A stretch of 64,000 nucleotides of DNA from Molanna angustata (taxonomy: Eukaryota > Arthropoda > Insecta > Trichoptera > Molannidae). Position 1 is the stretch's first letter. Each line of letters opens with the position of its first letter. Shown piece by piece: positions 45,867 to 57,576 of this stretch. Under the pieces are notes generated by a model, which worked only from the letters and a program-made list of their open reading frames with translations, ran no database searches and was not told the origin of the DNA. The DNA is taken from assembly GCA_963576475.1 (NCBI GenBank), contig OY754970.1, positions 32,093,119 to 32,157,118 on the forward strand, written 5' to 3'. The position numbers and the translations under genes were made by a program.

Positions 45867-46389
45867 GTATATTAATTAATGTGCAATTTTATATCTACTT
45901 GACACTATTATCCACCAAGTCATCTTTACCTTATTGATTGGATTATCCTCGGGGCATTTGCTATTTTAACGAACAATATATTTCTGAATAAAGTATTCAC
46001 AGTAAATCAACATTCCGTGCAAATAACTAAATATTTAAAAACCATAAATAATCTAAGAATATAAAGAAAAACAAAATTATATAAAATCTACGCAAACATG
46101 GGTGCGATCGGATATTTCATAACATATTGAAGAAAGAATTAATTTGAGTACTATTTAAAATTCCTCGTAAAGGCAATGGATACAATAAAGCAGAATGTTG
46201 GATAAATATTAATAATGTACTCAAAGAACAATAAAAAATATACGAAAATAAAAAAAAACTGAAACACAGGATGAATAAAATGTAGGTACATAAAAACTGA
46301 TACACTAACAAAACAAATGTGTTAACAAATAAACATATTTCCAAATAGATAATATAGCAAATAGATGTAACATCATAAAAAACAAAGGA
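45867..46389. other. AT-rich sequence, nothing recognised
   Basis: No gene or element boundary recognised. Confidence 0.4.
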
Positions 46390-46975
46390 AATAAACTCTA
46401 CACAAAAACACAAGATTTATAATTATATAAATTCGAATGCTAAATATATCAACCCAAGATTAATAAGATAAATACGCGTTACCAACCAAAACGTCACTAA
46501 TAAAACTGAAATAAATTCCACACAAAAAACATAAACTTAATACGACAAATTCAAATAGAACAACTGAAATAAATTCTTCACAAAAACATAAGATTCAATT
46601 ATATAAATTCGAATAGTAAATAGATGAATCGAAGACTAATAAGAGAAATACGCGTTACCAAAATAAACGTCAAAAATATTTGAAATTCCATACCAAAAAC
46701 ATGAATTTAAATACATAGATCAATCGAACAACTGAAATAATTTGTACACAAAAACAACATTTAATTAGGTAAATTCGAATAGTAAATATATCAATCGAAG
46801 ACTTATAAGAGAAATACGCGTTAGCAAACTAAACGTCAAAAAACTAACTGAAATTCCACACAAAAACATAGATTTAATTAGATGAATTCGAATAGTAAAT
46901 AGATCAATCGAATAATCGGTAAGAGAAATACGCGACACCGAATTAAACGTCAAAAAAACGAGACTAAAATAAATC
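46390..46975. repeat. Degenerate tandem repeat, about four units of 115-175 bp
   Basis: AAATACGCG recurs at about 46470, 46646, 46812 and 46926. Each is preceded by ATCnAnCnAAGAnTAATAAGA-like sequence and followed by AAACGTC, TGAAAT(AA)TTC, CACACAAAAAC and AAATTCGAATAGTAAATA. The spacing shortens (176, 166, 114) toward the promoter region. Confidence 0.8.
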
Positions 46976-47484
46976 GTACAAGATTTCCGGCGACAAAAAT
47001 GAATGTGTTCGAAGAGCGAAGAGAACAGGCGAAATTAATTGGACGGAATGATATATAGTCTACTGAAGCATTGAACTCTTCGTATGAAGACGCTTTCGTA
47101 TTATGATAAACATTGATAGCTAGTCGTGGTTGTGGTGGTGGAGCTAATTGGTCTATTTCCACGTGGAGTATCTTAGATAAATCCAGCGAGCAAAGCAGTC
47201 AGCCAGATCGGTGCGAGGAAGCATAGGGCGGGAAACGTACGGTAAAACTTCAGAGAAACCCACGGAAAACTCTAGAGTCACTATTTTTCACACTCGCGAT
47301 ATCGAAAATCAACTGACTCGTGATTAATTCTGCGTGCGGAAGAAGCGATCGTATTGTTATTCTTTTTCTTTTTCGTGAAAACGTCGTCGAGCCGCGCGGA
47401 CCACAATCAACTAACTCTAGCAGCGCTGACAGTTGTCAGACCGGAGGAGACGTCCGCGTAACAAAACCTGGGACACCGCATACT
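46976..47484 (-). other. Presumed 5' transcribed region of the 47.5-kb promoter
   Basis: Downstream (minus strand) of the TATA/TCAGT pair lies 300 bp of GC-richer, mostly ATG-poor sequence, typical of a 5'UTR. A frame from about 47162 to 46950 reads EIDQLAPPPQPRLAINV and on, but it has no upstream ATG. No consensus donor was found, so the exon end is open. It may be a non-coding first exon of paxillin or of an unseen gene. Confidence 0.4.
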
Positions 47485-47512
47485 GAACGAAGGTCGACTT
47501 TTCCTTTTATAG
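47482..47512 (-). promoter_or_regulatory. Core promoter: TATA box plus TCAGT initiator
   Basis: On the minus strand CTATAAAAGG (47512-47503) is followed by TTCAGT with the A at 47484, 27 bp from the first T of TATA. TCAGT is the arthropod initiator consensus, and a GGACGT element lies about 30 bp downstream of it. Spacing and local GC rise support a real start site reading toward the left. Confidence 0.65.
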
Positions 47513-48408
47513 AACAATCCGCTAGAGGTAAATCTCAGCTATCATCGTTGGTTACACTTGTTGGATTCGCATAACCAATACCAACAACGCAAGTATTTTA
47601 CTATTTATTACAATAATATTGAAAAACTATTTCGTTATACTCTATTATCATCTTTACTTAATAATCAATGTTGTTTTAATAAAAAAATATGCAGTAGGTA
47701 AATCAAAAAGATAGTTTCAAACGTCAAAAAAAAAAAACGAAATTCCTACACCCCAGCCCAGAAAAGAGCTCAAGTATATCTATATGAATATTAAAAGCAG
47801 ATTTATTTTTTTAATTTTTACCTTAAAATATGAAAAATGTATAGGCCTACCTATTGTTTTTAATTTTTAAATTAAATATGTTGGATTAACATACTATGAA
47901 ATTATTTTTGATTACCTACTTATTATTGTATCAAATAAATAAAATATAAACATATTTATGGCACCCTAAATTATCTTTCAAAATCTCGATGATTGCGACA
48001 GATTTTCCAGACAAAAGGATTATTCCATGCCAATAAAATGAGCCTATAATGAAACGACTAGATGTTAGTCTGGTTCATTAGCGTTAAAACCTATTAGACA
48101 CAGATATTTAATACAATTAAGTACGTACATGGTCAATTAAAAGTCACAAAAATACAAGTCATACACGTAGCTACAGTAATAATATACAGATTTTATGTAA
48201 AATGTGGAAAAGGGGATTCCATCGAATTCAGAGTATAAATCTAACCTCGATCTATTTCATAAATACCATTGAATAAAGAATATAAATCTAGCCTCTATCT
48301 ATTTAATTCATACATACCACTGTCAGTATAGGTTTGTTGAAATTCGGGAATAAATAAGTTCTCCTCGGAAATAATTTTATGTATTTTATTTTACTATTTT
48401 TTTAACTG
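47513..48408. other. Upstream flank of the promoter, AT-rich
   Basis: No further element recognised beyond a GC-moderate 60 bp next to the TATA box. Confidence 0.4.
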
Positions 48409-48510
48409 CTTCTCGGGTAACTAAGAGGTACTATGTCAAATATTTATTTAACACGCACCCAATAAGAAGTTGCCACATTCTGGAGATTTATGATATTTAT
48501 CGTCTCAAAG
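48409..48510 (-). repeat. SINE family S1 3' fragment
   Basis: CTTCTCGGGTAACTAAGAGG, TTAACACGCACCCAATAAGA, AGTTGCCACATTCTGGAGAT and TTATCGTCTCAAAGG: the inverse of the S1 body without its tRNA head. Confidence 0.75.
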
Positions 48511-49891
48511 GTTTACTCCATGGAGTAAGGAATATATTCATTCATTGTTCCGTGGTTCACTCTGAGTCAAATAAAATGGCCAGTACCTACACAGAACAAA
48601 TTTTGACGGAGAGAATGAATATTATTGGTTAGTACGGGTAAGGAAGGAGCGATCAATGTGTCATTGTTTTTGTTGATTGATTAAATTCTAAAGTTTCTAA
48701 AACATCCAGTTTTCGTTTCTTTGGTTCCGGAAGTACCAAGATTGAATGTCACCCTCGAGGACGATGGTTTAACGAACAAAACAAAAACGTTCGGACTCTT
48801 TCGAACTCATAAATTGATTAAAACTATATTTGATTTTACTATATTTCTAATCATACGAATCTATAATTTTTAATTATATGATATATTTAATGTACAATCT
48901 GCTCATATACTGCTAAATATCCTAACATAATTCACTACTCTCTGCCTTCATGACATGAGAATCTCTACCATAGCTTGGTGCTATTCATTTCATTTATCAT
49001 TTCCATTACAATTTAATGGGTTCAAATAACCGAGAGGTCACCGTATATATTTCTTATATTTTATTTTTTAACTACTTCTTTTAATTCTTTTGCTATTAAT
49101 AACATGAAAAATATTTGCTATTAATAAGGCTAGAACAGAATCGTCTAGTGAGGCAGATAGTATGTTTATTATAAGTCTTTTTTTAATATGGTTACTTCTT
49201 TGTAACTTTAATATGTAAAAAATAATGGAAATAAATCATTTCATTTCACGTGACTTTTGTGAAAAAAGTAAAACAAAAAAATAACGACCTATGTATGTAA
49301 AATGAAAGAAACAGATCACAATGGTAGGTACATGTACACATCAACAATAGACAGGATACAGTAAATTGCATTTATCTTATATATGTTTTGCTGTTTGTTG
49401 CTCTGTATGTAATAGAAACAACATTAAAGTAATTCATATAATTAAATATTAGAATTATAAACTTCAAAATGACAGCCATAAAGTATGATACAAAATCTAA
49501 TTACAAAGCATAAACATGTTCCTTTAATGGAATAAAAATCAATGCAATATTAGATTTTATTTTCCGAATATAAACCAACGTAATTGCAGTCTGACCATTA
49601 GCGGATTACAAAATAAATGAGTTTCGTATATCGACAGCGGTGGCTATGTACGGAGGTTGTGTTGGATAATGAAAAATGTTAGATATGCCGACAAGTATAT
49701 TATTTCTCTCTACATATGTCCATGTCTATGGGTATATTATTCTGGTTGGATGTTGATGTTGATGTTGACGTCCGCACGTGGGCAGGTGGAGACTGTGTAG
49801 TGTAGAGACCAAAACGGGCACCGGGAACCTACACGTTGGCGCTAGAGCTAGACCCATATCTTCAGGAGCTTCCAACCTTCACAGCTGACAA
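48511..49891. other. AT-rich sequence, nothing recognised
   Basis: No coding-like segment or clear repeat was identified in this 1.4-kb stretch. Confidence 0.35.
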
Positions 49892-50056
49892 TGCCCATAA
49901 GTCAAATAATTGTCGAACGCTGTTCGCTTTCGCAATGCGCTATTTAGCGCGATTTGAAGTTTCGTGTAATAAAACTTTCTACATCAAACGTCAAATCCCA
50001 TGGAAAAAATAGCGCTATGCGAAAGCGAGCTGCGTTTGACAATGTGACTCCAAGGC
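49892..50056. mobile_element. Foldback MITE (family F), diverged copy
   Basis: CCATAAGTCAAATAATTGTC/GAACGCTG... and CAGC..GCGTTTGACAATGTGACTCC form imperfect arms; the inner part has TCGCTTTCGCAATGCGCTAT against ATAGCGCTATGCGAAAGCGA, then CAAACGTCAAATCCCATGGA as in the other copies. Confidence 0.7.
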
Positions 50057-50084
50057 TCAAATGAAACACCCATTATATATATTA

Positions 50085-50605
50085 AGAGGACATATAATGC
50101 TAAATCTAAATCGACTGAAAGCATAAGGTCCTTCCGGTTTATATTGACGGAATTCGTCTCGAAAAGACAGGACAAGTCAAGTATCTAGGCCACCTCATCA
50201 ACGAGGATTTGTCCGACGATGATGACATAGAACGCCAGAGAAGAAGCGTAAGTGTTATATCAAACATGCTCGCCCGCAGATTCTATAGGTGTTCATTCCA
50301 TGTTAAAATAAGTCTGTTTAATGCATTCTGTACGAGTATGTACATGTGCGAAATATGGGCATCGTACAGAAGATCGACAATAGAACGACTTTGGGTGCAA
50401 TATAATGACGCCTATAGAATAATCTTCAGATATCGACGATATAGCAGCGCTTCAACCATGTTTGCGGAGGGGAGGGGCGAATCGCCGCATATCGTGAGAG
50501 GGTATGGTCAAACCCTAACTCGATCATAAAGGCTGTACAGGGGCACCAATATCCGAGGTTATCACAAAGATGGACAGAAGTGTTAGATGATAGAAGTGAA
50601 AGACG
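50085..50605 (+). pseudogene. 5'-truncated LINE reverse-transcriptase fragment, copy 1
   Basis: The frame reads VLPVYIDGIRLEKTGQVKYL, GHLINEDLSDDDDIERQRRS, NMLARRFYRCSFHVKISLFN and YNDAYRIIFRYRRYSSAS, almost the same as residues ~88 to 210 of the 55-kb fragment. It starts after the catalytic core, so only the thumb and C-terminal region survive. A stop/frameshift after AEGRG precedes an IIKAVQGHQYPRLSQRW tail in another frame. Inactive. Confidence 0.85.
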
Positions 50606-50639
50606 ATAATTATATCATTTCTACAGTGTTTTTCTTTTC

Positions 50640-50780
50640 TTACATACATACATACCATCACGCCATGTCCCTTGCGGGGTAGACAGAGAGAACCGAACGC
50701 CACATTTTTCTATCCTGGCACGCATCCCTCGCCTCGTCCACATTCATGCATCGTCTCATATTTCATGTATATCATTTCTA
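50640..50780 (+). repeat. 'CATACATACCATCACGCC' dispersed repeat
   Basis: CATACATACATACCATCACG, CATGTCCCTTGCGGGGTAGA, CAGAGAGAACCGAACGCCAC then CGTCTCATATTTCATG. Related pieces are at 3353 and 44850. It interrupts the LINE 3'UTR: TATCATTTCTACAGTGTTTT occurs on both sides (50610 and 50768), so the insertion is flanked by a long duplication. Confidence 0.6.
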
Positions 50781-50824
50781 CAGTGTTTTTTCTTTTCTTA
50801 TATTTCATGTAAAATTTAGTATTA

Positions 50825-51310
50825 TTATTAAAGCCACCAAATTCACTATGAAGTTCCATGTTATTAAGTGTAACTATCGCGTTGTCATAAAGAATTTATA
50901 ACTTATATCCGACTCAGATGGTCGGAAGTTCAAAATTTGTTAACTGTTGCATTTTCATAACAAACCTGACACTATGAAAAAAAACTATCACAAACATTCA
51001 CTATGATTTTATGCAATCTTTAAACACAATTTTTTTCTGTACGACGTATCCATCTATAGTTATGGCGTAATTTTAAAAATGCTATAAAGATTTTTAATTT
51101 TTGTATGGGAATACGTACTAAATTTTAAAATTGTGTGACAACCATTCAGTAAAGAAATGTTATGATATTATTATTTTCAAAATACACTAATTTTCATATT
51201 TGCAAAACCCACGTATTTGAAAAATTTGATTTCAAAATAATTACCTATTCCTAAATGGGATGTTTGAGGTTATATGCCCTCTTAATTAAAGGTTGACTCA
51301 GACATGTTTG
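50825..51310 (-). repeat. Dispersed repeat family RF, copy 2
   Basis: The inverse is collinear with 25905-26420 (GTCACACAATTTTAAAATTT, GCATAAAATCATAGTGAATG, GGCATATAACCTCAAACATC). Non-coding. Confidence 0.5.
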
Positions 51311-51329
51311 CTGAAAGGATGATAACAGT

Positions 51330-51525
51330 AGGTACTCCAAAAAAGTACAAGACACTCCTAAGAAGACGAATAAGTAGATCAAGGTAAATTGCTGGACGAT
51401 GTGCTAAATGATGTCAGAGCAATGGAGCTAACAACTGAAGAAGACTGACTGCTGATAGGGAGGGATGGAGACAATGTCTCGGGTCCACAGCCAAACTGTA
51501 GCGCCAATGATTAGAATTAATCAAA
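51330..51525 (+). pseudogene. LINE 3'-end remnant (RTE/endonuclease-RT type)
   Basis: In shifted frames it reads LDDVLNDVRAMELTTEE and then LLADREGWRQCLGSTAKL, matching the terminal ...DRxxWRxxx... motif of insect endonuclease/reverse-transcriptase ORFs. Stops break it. A SINE (S3) lies immediately downstream on the same strand. Confidence 0.55.
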
Positions 51526-51534
51526 GAATAGATG

Positions 51535-51705
51535 CATGGTGGTAGAGCGGTTAGCGCGCTGGATCAGTAATCCAGAAGTCACGAATTAGAATCATGCCGC
51601 GACCGATTTCGTTCACCTATAGCACAAGCAATAATGCTTAATTTAGGGAATGTAGAAAGATGTATATGTACTTCTTTCAAGGACATACTCATTCTTTAAA
51701 AAAAA
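51535..51705 (+). mobile_element. tRNA-derived SINE family S3 copy
   Basis: GGTAGAGCGGTTAGCGCGCT, GGATCAGTAATCCAG, then GACCGATTTCGTTCACCTAT, AGCACAAGCA and GTAGAAAGATGTATATGTAC with a poly-A end. The B box is mutated (GAATTAGAATC), so this copy is probably transcriptionally dead. Confidence 0.8.
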
Positions 51706-52795
51706 ATAACGACCATTCATTTTTATCTATCAATCACATGACATTAATTTTATTGTTTCACCATTAGGATAATATCCTGTCCCTCGTATCCCTCTCATAA
51801 AGAAATTTTTCGTTACAATATGTTTATTATAACGGAGAGGAACAACTTCTCTCTTTTTGCAAGCACTGTAATAGTAGTTTAGAATGTGGACGGATATGTA
51901 TGGATGCATTAAGGACGCAAATGCACTCAAATGTGATAAGCTGTATTGGCGTTTCCTCATTTACTCAGCCAATACTAACATTATCGTCTTGAAACTAAAG
52001 ACGGATAAATTATTGAACTATCTAGGTACAGCTTGACTCAGAGTCATAATATTTGAAAATTCTCTCGATAAAAAATAATTCCAAAAGTACCCTTGAAATT
52101 TGCTGGATTCCTTCGTTATCCGTTTAATTTGTTACCTATATGTAAAACTATAAGTTATCAAAAATATTGTTAAATATGGTGTTAACACTTTTGACTGTTG
52201 CAGATTTTCAAATATGTCTTAATTTAAAAAATATATATAATTCATATTGTCGCTTACTTCGTTTCTGTTTCGCGCTAGTTAAATCGTACAAAAATTTGGC
52301 GGGACAAACCCCGCTGCTTCAACTTTAGTACGAGAAGTGGGGTACAACCCGCTAAAAATTTCAATGCCTGTGCGACCTCAATATGAAATTTGTGAAATAC
52401 TGTAATTAGCGTTGTATTGCGTAAATTGGAAACATAACTTTTTAATGATTGTTAACAGCTGTTGTACATCTAAATAAATAAATATAAAACAAAATATTAT
52501 AATAAAAAAAAAAACAAAAATAATTATTTGAGAACTGCTGTTGTGGAGACAACGCGTTGTTACGTCATGATTTACAAATTTAATGTCACATACACGATCT
52601 TTTTTCTAATAATTCCCACGCACTTGCGTGATGTGGTGTTTTGAAATCGCCAAGAATTAAAAAGTGAAGTAGAAGAAACCACGAATCGCCGACACAATAG
52701 ATAAACATGGACATGCGTCTGTATGTTGTGATCATTGAATCAATAAGGCTTCATCTGCAAGTATTATGGATAACCGCTAAGATTTTCATCCAATT
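51706..52795. other. Unassigned sequence
   Basis: No gene found. A slightly GC-richer patch at 52255-52400 (GGCGGGACAAACCCCGC) lacks an open frame and splice sites. Confidence 0.35.
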
Positions 52796-52988
52796 TATGG
52801 CACAGTTGGTAAGCCGTTTGGTTTCTGTCCGGGCATCCTGGGTTCGATCCCCAGCAGAGGAGAAATTTATTTAAATTAATTTCTCACGCTAACATTGCAT
52901 CTCTGGGCTGGAAACACTGGTTAGTTGGAAGAAATAGCCATACGCCAATAAACTCGCCACTTGCGCAGGGTGCAAGATATTATTATTA
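52796..52988 (+). mobile_element. tRNA-derived SINE family S2, full copy
   Basis: Head: TGGCACAGTTGGTAAGCCGT (A box) and GGGTTCGATCCCCAGCAGAG (B box). Body: TTTCTCACGCTAACATTGC, TCTCTGGGCTGGAAACACTG, GTTAGTTGGAAGAAAT, AATAAACTCGCCACTTGCGC and AGGGTGCAAG, ending in a (TTA)n tail. Confidence 0.88.
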
Positions 52989-53013
52989 TTTAAAAAATAC
53001 AATTTTTTTTTTA

Positions 53014-53320
53014 TAGACAATTTTTTTAACATCTTAATAGAAACGAATTTGGGATATTATAGAAGAACCAGGAAAATAAGACACTTACAGGGCTTACGAC
53101 CTGCGATCGGCTAGTTTACGTGATCACTTGTGATTGCTTGCGCAACGTTCGTTCACCAATTACGCTTTCTTATTGAGTTCCCTTATCAATGCGTAACAAT
53201 TCACCTGAAAATAAGACAGTTTTACTATTGCCATCTATGAAGTAACGAAGAAACCTTTTTGTAACGCCATGTATCGAGAAATTGGTGCATCTGTAAACAA
53301 TGAAAGCAACAGTCCTTATA
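53014..53320 (+). mobile_element. MITE family D, 3'-truncated copy
   Basis: TAACATCTTAATAGAAACGA start, then AGGGCTTACGACCTGCGATC, TTACGTGATCACTTG, CTTATTGAGTTCCCTTATCA, TTACTATTGCCATCTATGAA and AATGAAAGCAACAGTCCTTA. The far terminal repeat is absent. Confidence 0.75.
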
Positions 53321-53324
53321 AATG

Positions 53325-53415
53325 AGGTGAGAACACTGGTTTTGGAAGAAATTGCCATATGGCAATAACTCGCCACTTGCGCAGGGTGCAAGGAAGTGTA
53401 TATTATTATTATTTT
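53325..53415 (+). repeat. SINE family S2 3' fragment
   Basis: GAGAACACTGGTTTTGGAAG, TTGCCATATGGCAATAACTC, GCCACTTGCGCAGGGTGCAA and a (TTA)n tail. Confidence 0.75.
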
Positions 53416-53514
53416 AATAAACACTAACAGAAAGCCAAAGGTTTTGTGGCTAATTGACATTTGAGGTGCTACATTATCTTTAGTTTACTTGACTCACCTT
53501 GTCGTGACTTTATA

Positions 53515-53554
53515 TAGCATAGCGGAGACAGTTTTTAACTGTGTTTTCAGTCTG
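53515..53554 (+). repeat. SINE family S1 fragment
   Basis: GCGGAGACAGTTTTTAACTG then TGTTTTCAGTCTG equals the junction of head and body in S1 copies. It is cut by the element starting at 53555. Confidence 0.55.
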
Positions 53555-54475
53555 CAGGCCAAGTCAGTAAAAAAAGTCGAGATCCGACAACGTATCGCCG
53601 CTCTTCTCGCCATGTTTACGCCCGTGACGACAATTCGTAGTCACTAAGCGCTGTCGAGTTCGTAAATGCACTTATTAGTATTTGTCGCCGTTAGGCTGGC
53701 TTGCGGTACATTTTTGAATTATCATTTATGGCAATACACAATATTTTCCCCATGATTTGAATAAATGTCAAATTTGTTTACATAAATTTGTTAAATAAAT
53801 ATAATATGGTCATATTTTAAGCACGAAAGCAAGTTATAATACGATTAAATTAAGTTTCTTTTTTGTTTATTGAATGTTTTGAGAGTAATTTTAAAAATTA
53901 TTTTTAATTATATTTCGATCAATTTATCAAGTGTGATGACAGTAGCGTGTTATATTTTTACTAAAAACTACGCCGAATTTTCTTTTGTTAGGTGTTAAAA
54001 TACATAAGTGATAAAATAGCTTACAAGAATACTTTCTCAAAATCAAAAATTATTTCAAATCTATACCTACGGAAAACATTTACGGACGCGACGGACGCAT
54101 ATTTCCAATAAATATGTAACCATATAAAACTTTTGTTACGCGGTAATTAACAATAAAAGAATTACGCGGAATATTTAAGGGGTTTGAAGAATCTCTTAAA
54201 TGGCGTTGTTTAACCCGTTTATATAATTATTCTCAAAATAAATATGAAATTCGGCATTGTTTGCGTAAAAAATGACATTCAATTCAACATGGCGGCGTTA
54301 GATCTTGTCACTCGACTCGATGTCGACCCAATCTCGCCGTCAAATAAGTGGGCGAGAACGATTCGACGCGTTATCTGCTTAGTGACTACCAAAACTGTCA
54401 AAATATCGATTAGTCGATATTTTGACAGTTAATCTCGACATTTATCGGTCGAGATCTACTTACAGACTTAGCCTG
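53555..54475. mobile_element. Foldback-type DNA element (~921 bp) with imperfect long TIRs
   Basis: Ends CAGGCCAAGTCAGTAA and (inverted) CAGGCTAAGTCTGTAA match at 14 of 16 positions. Further inside, GTCGAGATC, TCTCGCCATGTT/AACATGGCGGCG and TAGTCACTAAGC/GCTTAGTGACTA also pair, giving arms of about 150 bp. A 17-bp perfect hairpin (AACTGTCAAAATATCGA) lies at 54398-54431. No transposase and no clear target duplication. Confidence 0.6.
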
Positions 54476-54983
54476 CTGAATGTGAAGTACCTCCCAGAGA
54501 AATACTTTCTTTGATACAATTTTCCTATTCCTATACCCCTATTCCCTCTCCCTTCCGGTTTAACAGAGGTTTGCATTCATATTTTCTAGCTAGTTGTTTA
54601 TTCGATTGTATAAAAGCATTAGGGAATTTTACTGGTTTTATATATTGTTTAAAAAAATTCGTATAATACGCGTATGTGATGATAATATCTGATAATTTGC
54701 ATTATGATTTTTTAAACATATATATTATATTGTTTTTTTTATATTTCTCTACAAATTGTACCAATAACTATCCGTTCCCAGAATGAAATATAATAAAAAA
54801 CTTAAATCAGATGTATTGTGGTTCTAGGTTATTCAAAGAATCAGAAAAATCATGTATTCAACTCTCTCTCTCTCTCTGGACATTTGAACATAAATGAAGT
54901 GAAAATTGTGTATCAAGAGAAGAGATTTAGACGTTATATATCCCTACCCCATATAAGGAATAAATGTGATATTTTATATGCGG
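54476..54983. other. AT-rich sequence, nothing recognised
   Basis: Contains a short (TC)n patch (54861-54876). No gene found. Confidence 0.4.
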
Positions 54984-55740
54984 CTGCATGTCTCCTGTGC
55001 TCTTCAATGTTTATATGGATGAACTGTCTGAGAGACTCGAGAGATCGGGGATCGGATGCCATATTGGCCGCACATGTACCAACCATGTTAGCTACGCAGA
55101 TGACATGGTCCTCTTGGCACCTTCCGTAAAAGGGTTGAGAGTATTAACAGATATATGCGAACAATATGCTAAAGAAATCAATATGGTGTACAATGGCAAA
55201 AAATCCCAACTTATGGTGTTCCAGCATGATCGAGAGTCCGTTAATGTTCTTCCGGTATATATTGACGGAACTCGCCTTGAACGGACAAGACAAGTCAGGT
55301 ACCTTGGCCACATCATCAATGAAGATTTGTCCGACGATGATGACATCGAACGGCAGAGACGATGTATAAGCGCAATCTCAAACATGCTCGCCCGTAGATT
55401 TTATAAGTGCTCTGTCGAGGTAAAAAGAAACTTGTTTAACGCTTTTTGTACAAGTATGTATACCTGCGAAATCTGGGCAGCATATAGAAGATCTACTATG
55501 GAACGACTTCGGGTGCAGTACAATGACGCCTATAGAATAATATTTGGCTATAGGCGTCATAGCAGCGCTTCAGCTATGTTTGCGGAGGGACGATGTCACG
55601 GTTTTCATGGTATGCTGAGACATCGAATTGCCGCGAACCGTGAGGGATTATAGAATAATCCAAGTCTGATATTAAAAGCAGTACAGGAGCACCAGTGTCC
55701 GAAATTGTCGCAAAGGTGGATGCGGGTGTTAGTGGAATGA
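54984..55740 (+). pseudogene. 5'-truncated LINE reverse-transcriptase fragment, copy 2
   Basis: An open frame of 221 residues begins at MSPVLFNVYMDEL (the (G)CMSP block of the RT fingers/palm) and includes the catalytic SYADDMVLLAPS at 55090-55125, then GKKSQLMVF, YLGHIINEDLSDDDDIERQR, NMLARRFYKCS and the YNDAYRIIFGYRRHSSASAM C-terminal block. After the stop at 55651 the LILKAVQEHQCPKLSQRW tail continues in another frame. It encodes no endonuclease and only the end of the RT, so it cannot move itself. It resembles the CR1/Rex/Daphne-like group by its C-terminal block, but the clade is uncertain. It is less decayed than the 50-kb copy. Confidence 0.88.
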
Positions 55741-56226
<486 letters not shown>

Positions 56227-57199
56227 ATCTAGGTAATTATTACATAACTCATTACTTATTACCTTTTCATAATATGTCTATGGAGTAAAAATAGTTTGGG
56301 CCATATATTATATCTACGTATGTGATGATAATATCTGATAATTTGCATTATGATTTTTCTCAATGGGTAAACAAATGCATCAAACGAACATTAGTGAACT
56401 ACAAAAGAATTTGTAAATATTTATCGGTGGTGATTTTATTTAGTTGAATACTAAATTACCGTATCAAATAACGGGTATACATTTTTCTAAAGAACCTACA
56501 TACAACATCTTAGCAAAATATTTTCAAAATTATTTTAATTAATTCAACAAAATGATTGAAAATTAATCTAAAACAATAAAGATAAACGAATGAAAAGTAA
56601 TTATAAAAATTATAATGAGTTAAAAGTAGTTTAGTAAAAATAATAACATACTAGAATTCAACTTGTTATTTTTATTAAATGAAGAAGTTAAGAATAATAA
56701 TGAGTTAGTTACCTACCCACGTCATAAAAATAATAGACGAACAAACGATACAACCATGAGATGAGATAATATATTATGTGATACTAAATGTATTGAAACT
56801 CTAAAATTCTATTTCAGTTGTTGCTTGTTTCCGTTAGACCGTCTATTTTCGGCTCATAGTTAACCTACAAAAATAGTTGAGGAAGTTAATCCACTTGTGA
56901 GCTCTCAAAGTGAAATGACTTCAAATGTCAGGTTTAATACACAAGCGGCCCTCGTATGTAAACAATCATTAGTTATGCTCTAAATTAAAGAAACATCACA
57001 ATATCTCATGAATATTCTCGTAGAATTCGGTTTAAAATTGATACACATATCGTAATGATTTGTTTGTATTTATAAAAATACAAAGATATAAAATACCTAG
57101 TATGTATTTTCACCTTAAAAATTTGGACAACCCACACTCAAATTATGAGAAGAAGCGCTGTATTTTTCATCAAATTTGCTCATGATATTTTGGCGAGAA
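56227..57199. other. AT-rich sequence, nothing recognised
   Basis: No gene, SINE head or element end recognised. Confidence 0.4.
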
Positions 57200-57230
57200 C
57201 TAGCGATGAGTAAAAATATTGCAGTAACGG

Positions 57231-57292
57231 TCTTGATCTAGCAAAACAAAGTCTTGATCTAGCAAAACAAAGTCTTGATCTAGCAAAGAAAA
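57231..57292 (+). repeat. 21-bp direct repeat, three units
   Basis: TCTTGATCTAGCAAAACAAAG occurs twice in tandem, then TCTTGATCTAGCAAAGAAAA. Confidence 0.9.
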
Positions 57293-57576
57293 TATAAATG
57301 TATAAGAGTATTGAAAAACTTAACATTGAAATGTTCCATAGAAAACGGATATTTTTTTATCTACTAATCGTCTATCAAAAAAATTGAATTTCTCCAACAT
57401 TCTGGAAAATTGAGTTTTCTATTTTATTTGTTCAAACAGTGGATAAGGGTTTTAAAGCATAAGATAAAACTTTATACTAAAGTTGAAGTGCTGACCACAT
57501 CCCAATTGTTCAAAACAAAGTTTTGACATTTCATGTGCAGAGCTTTTATGTAAGAATTTTCATATTTGTATAATTT

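Noticed and set aside
47320..47574. Plus-strand 84-codon frame as an exon ending at GTAAATC
   Set aside because: It starts at a non-ATG codon and overlaps a much better minus-strand TATA/TCAGT promoter; no plus-strand promoter was seen.
54244..54432. 62-codon plus frame beginning MKFGIVCVKN as a gene
   Set aside because: It lies within the arm and terminal hairpin of the foldback element 53555-54475; its GC-rich segment pairs with the opposite arm.
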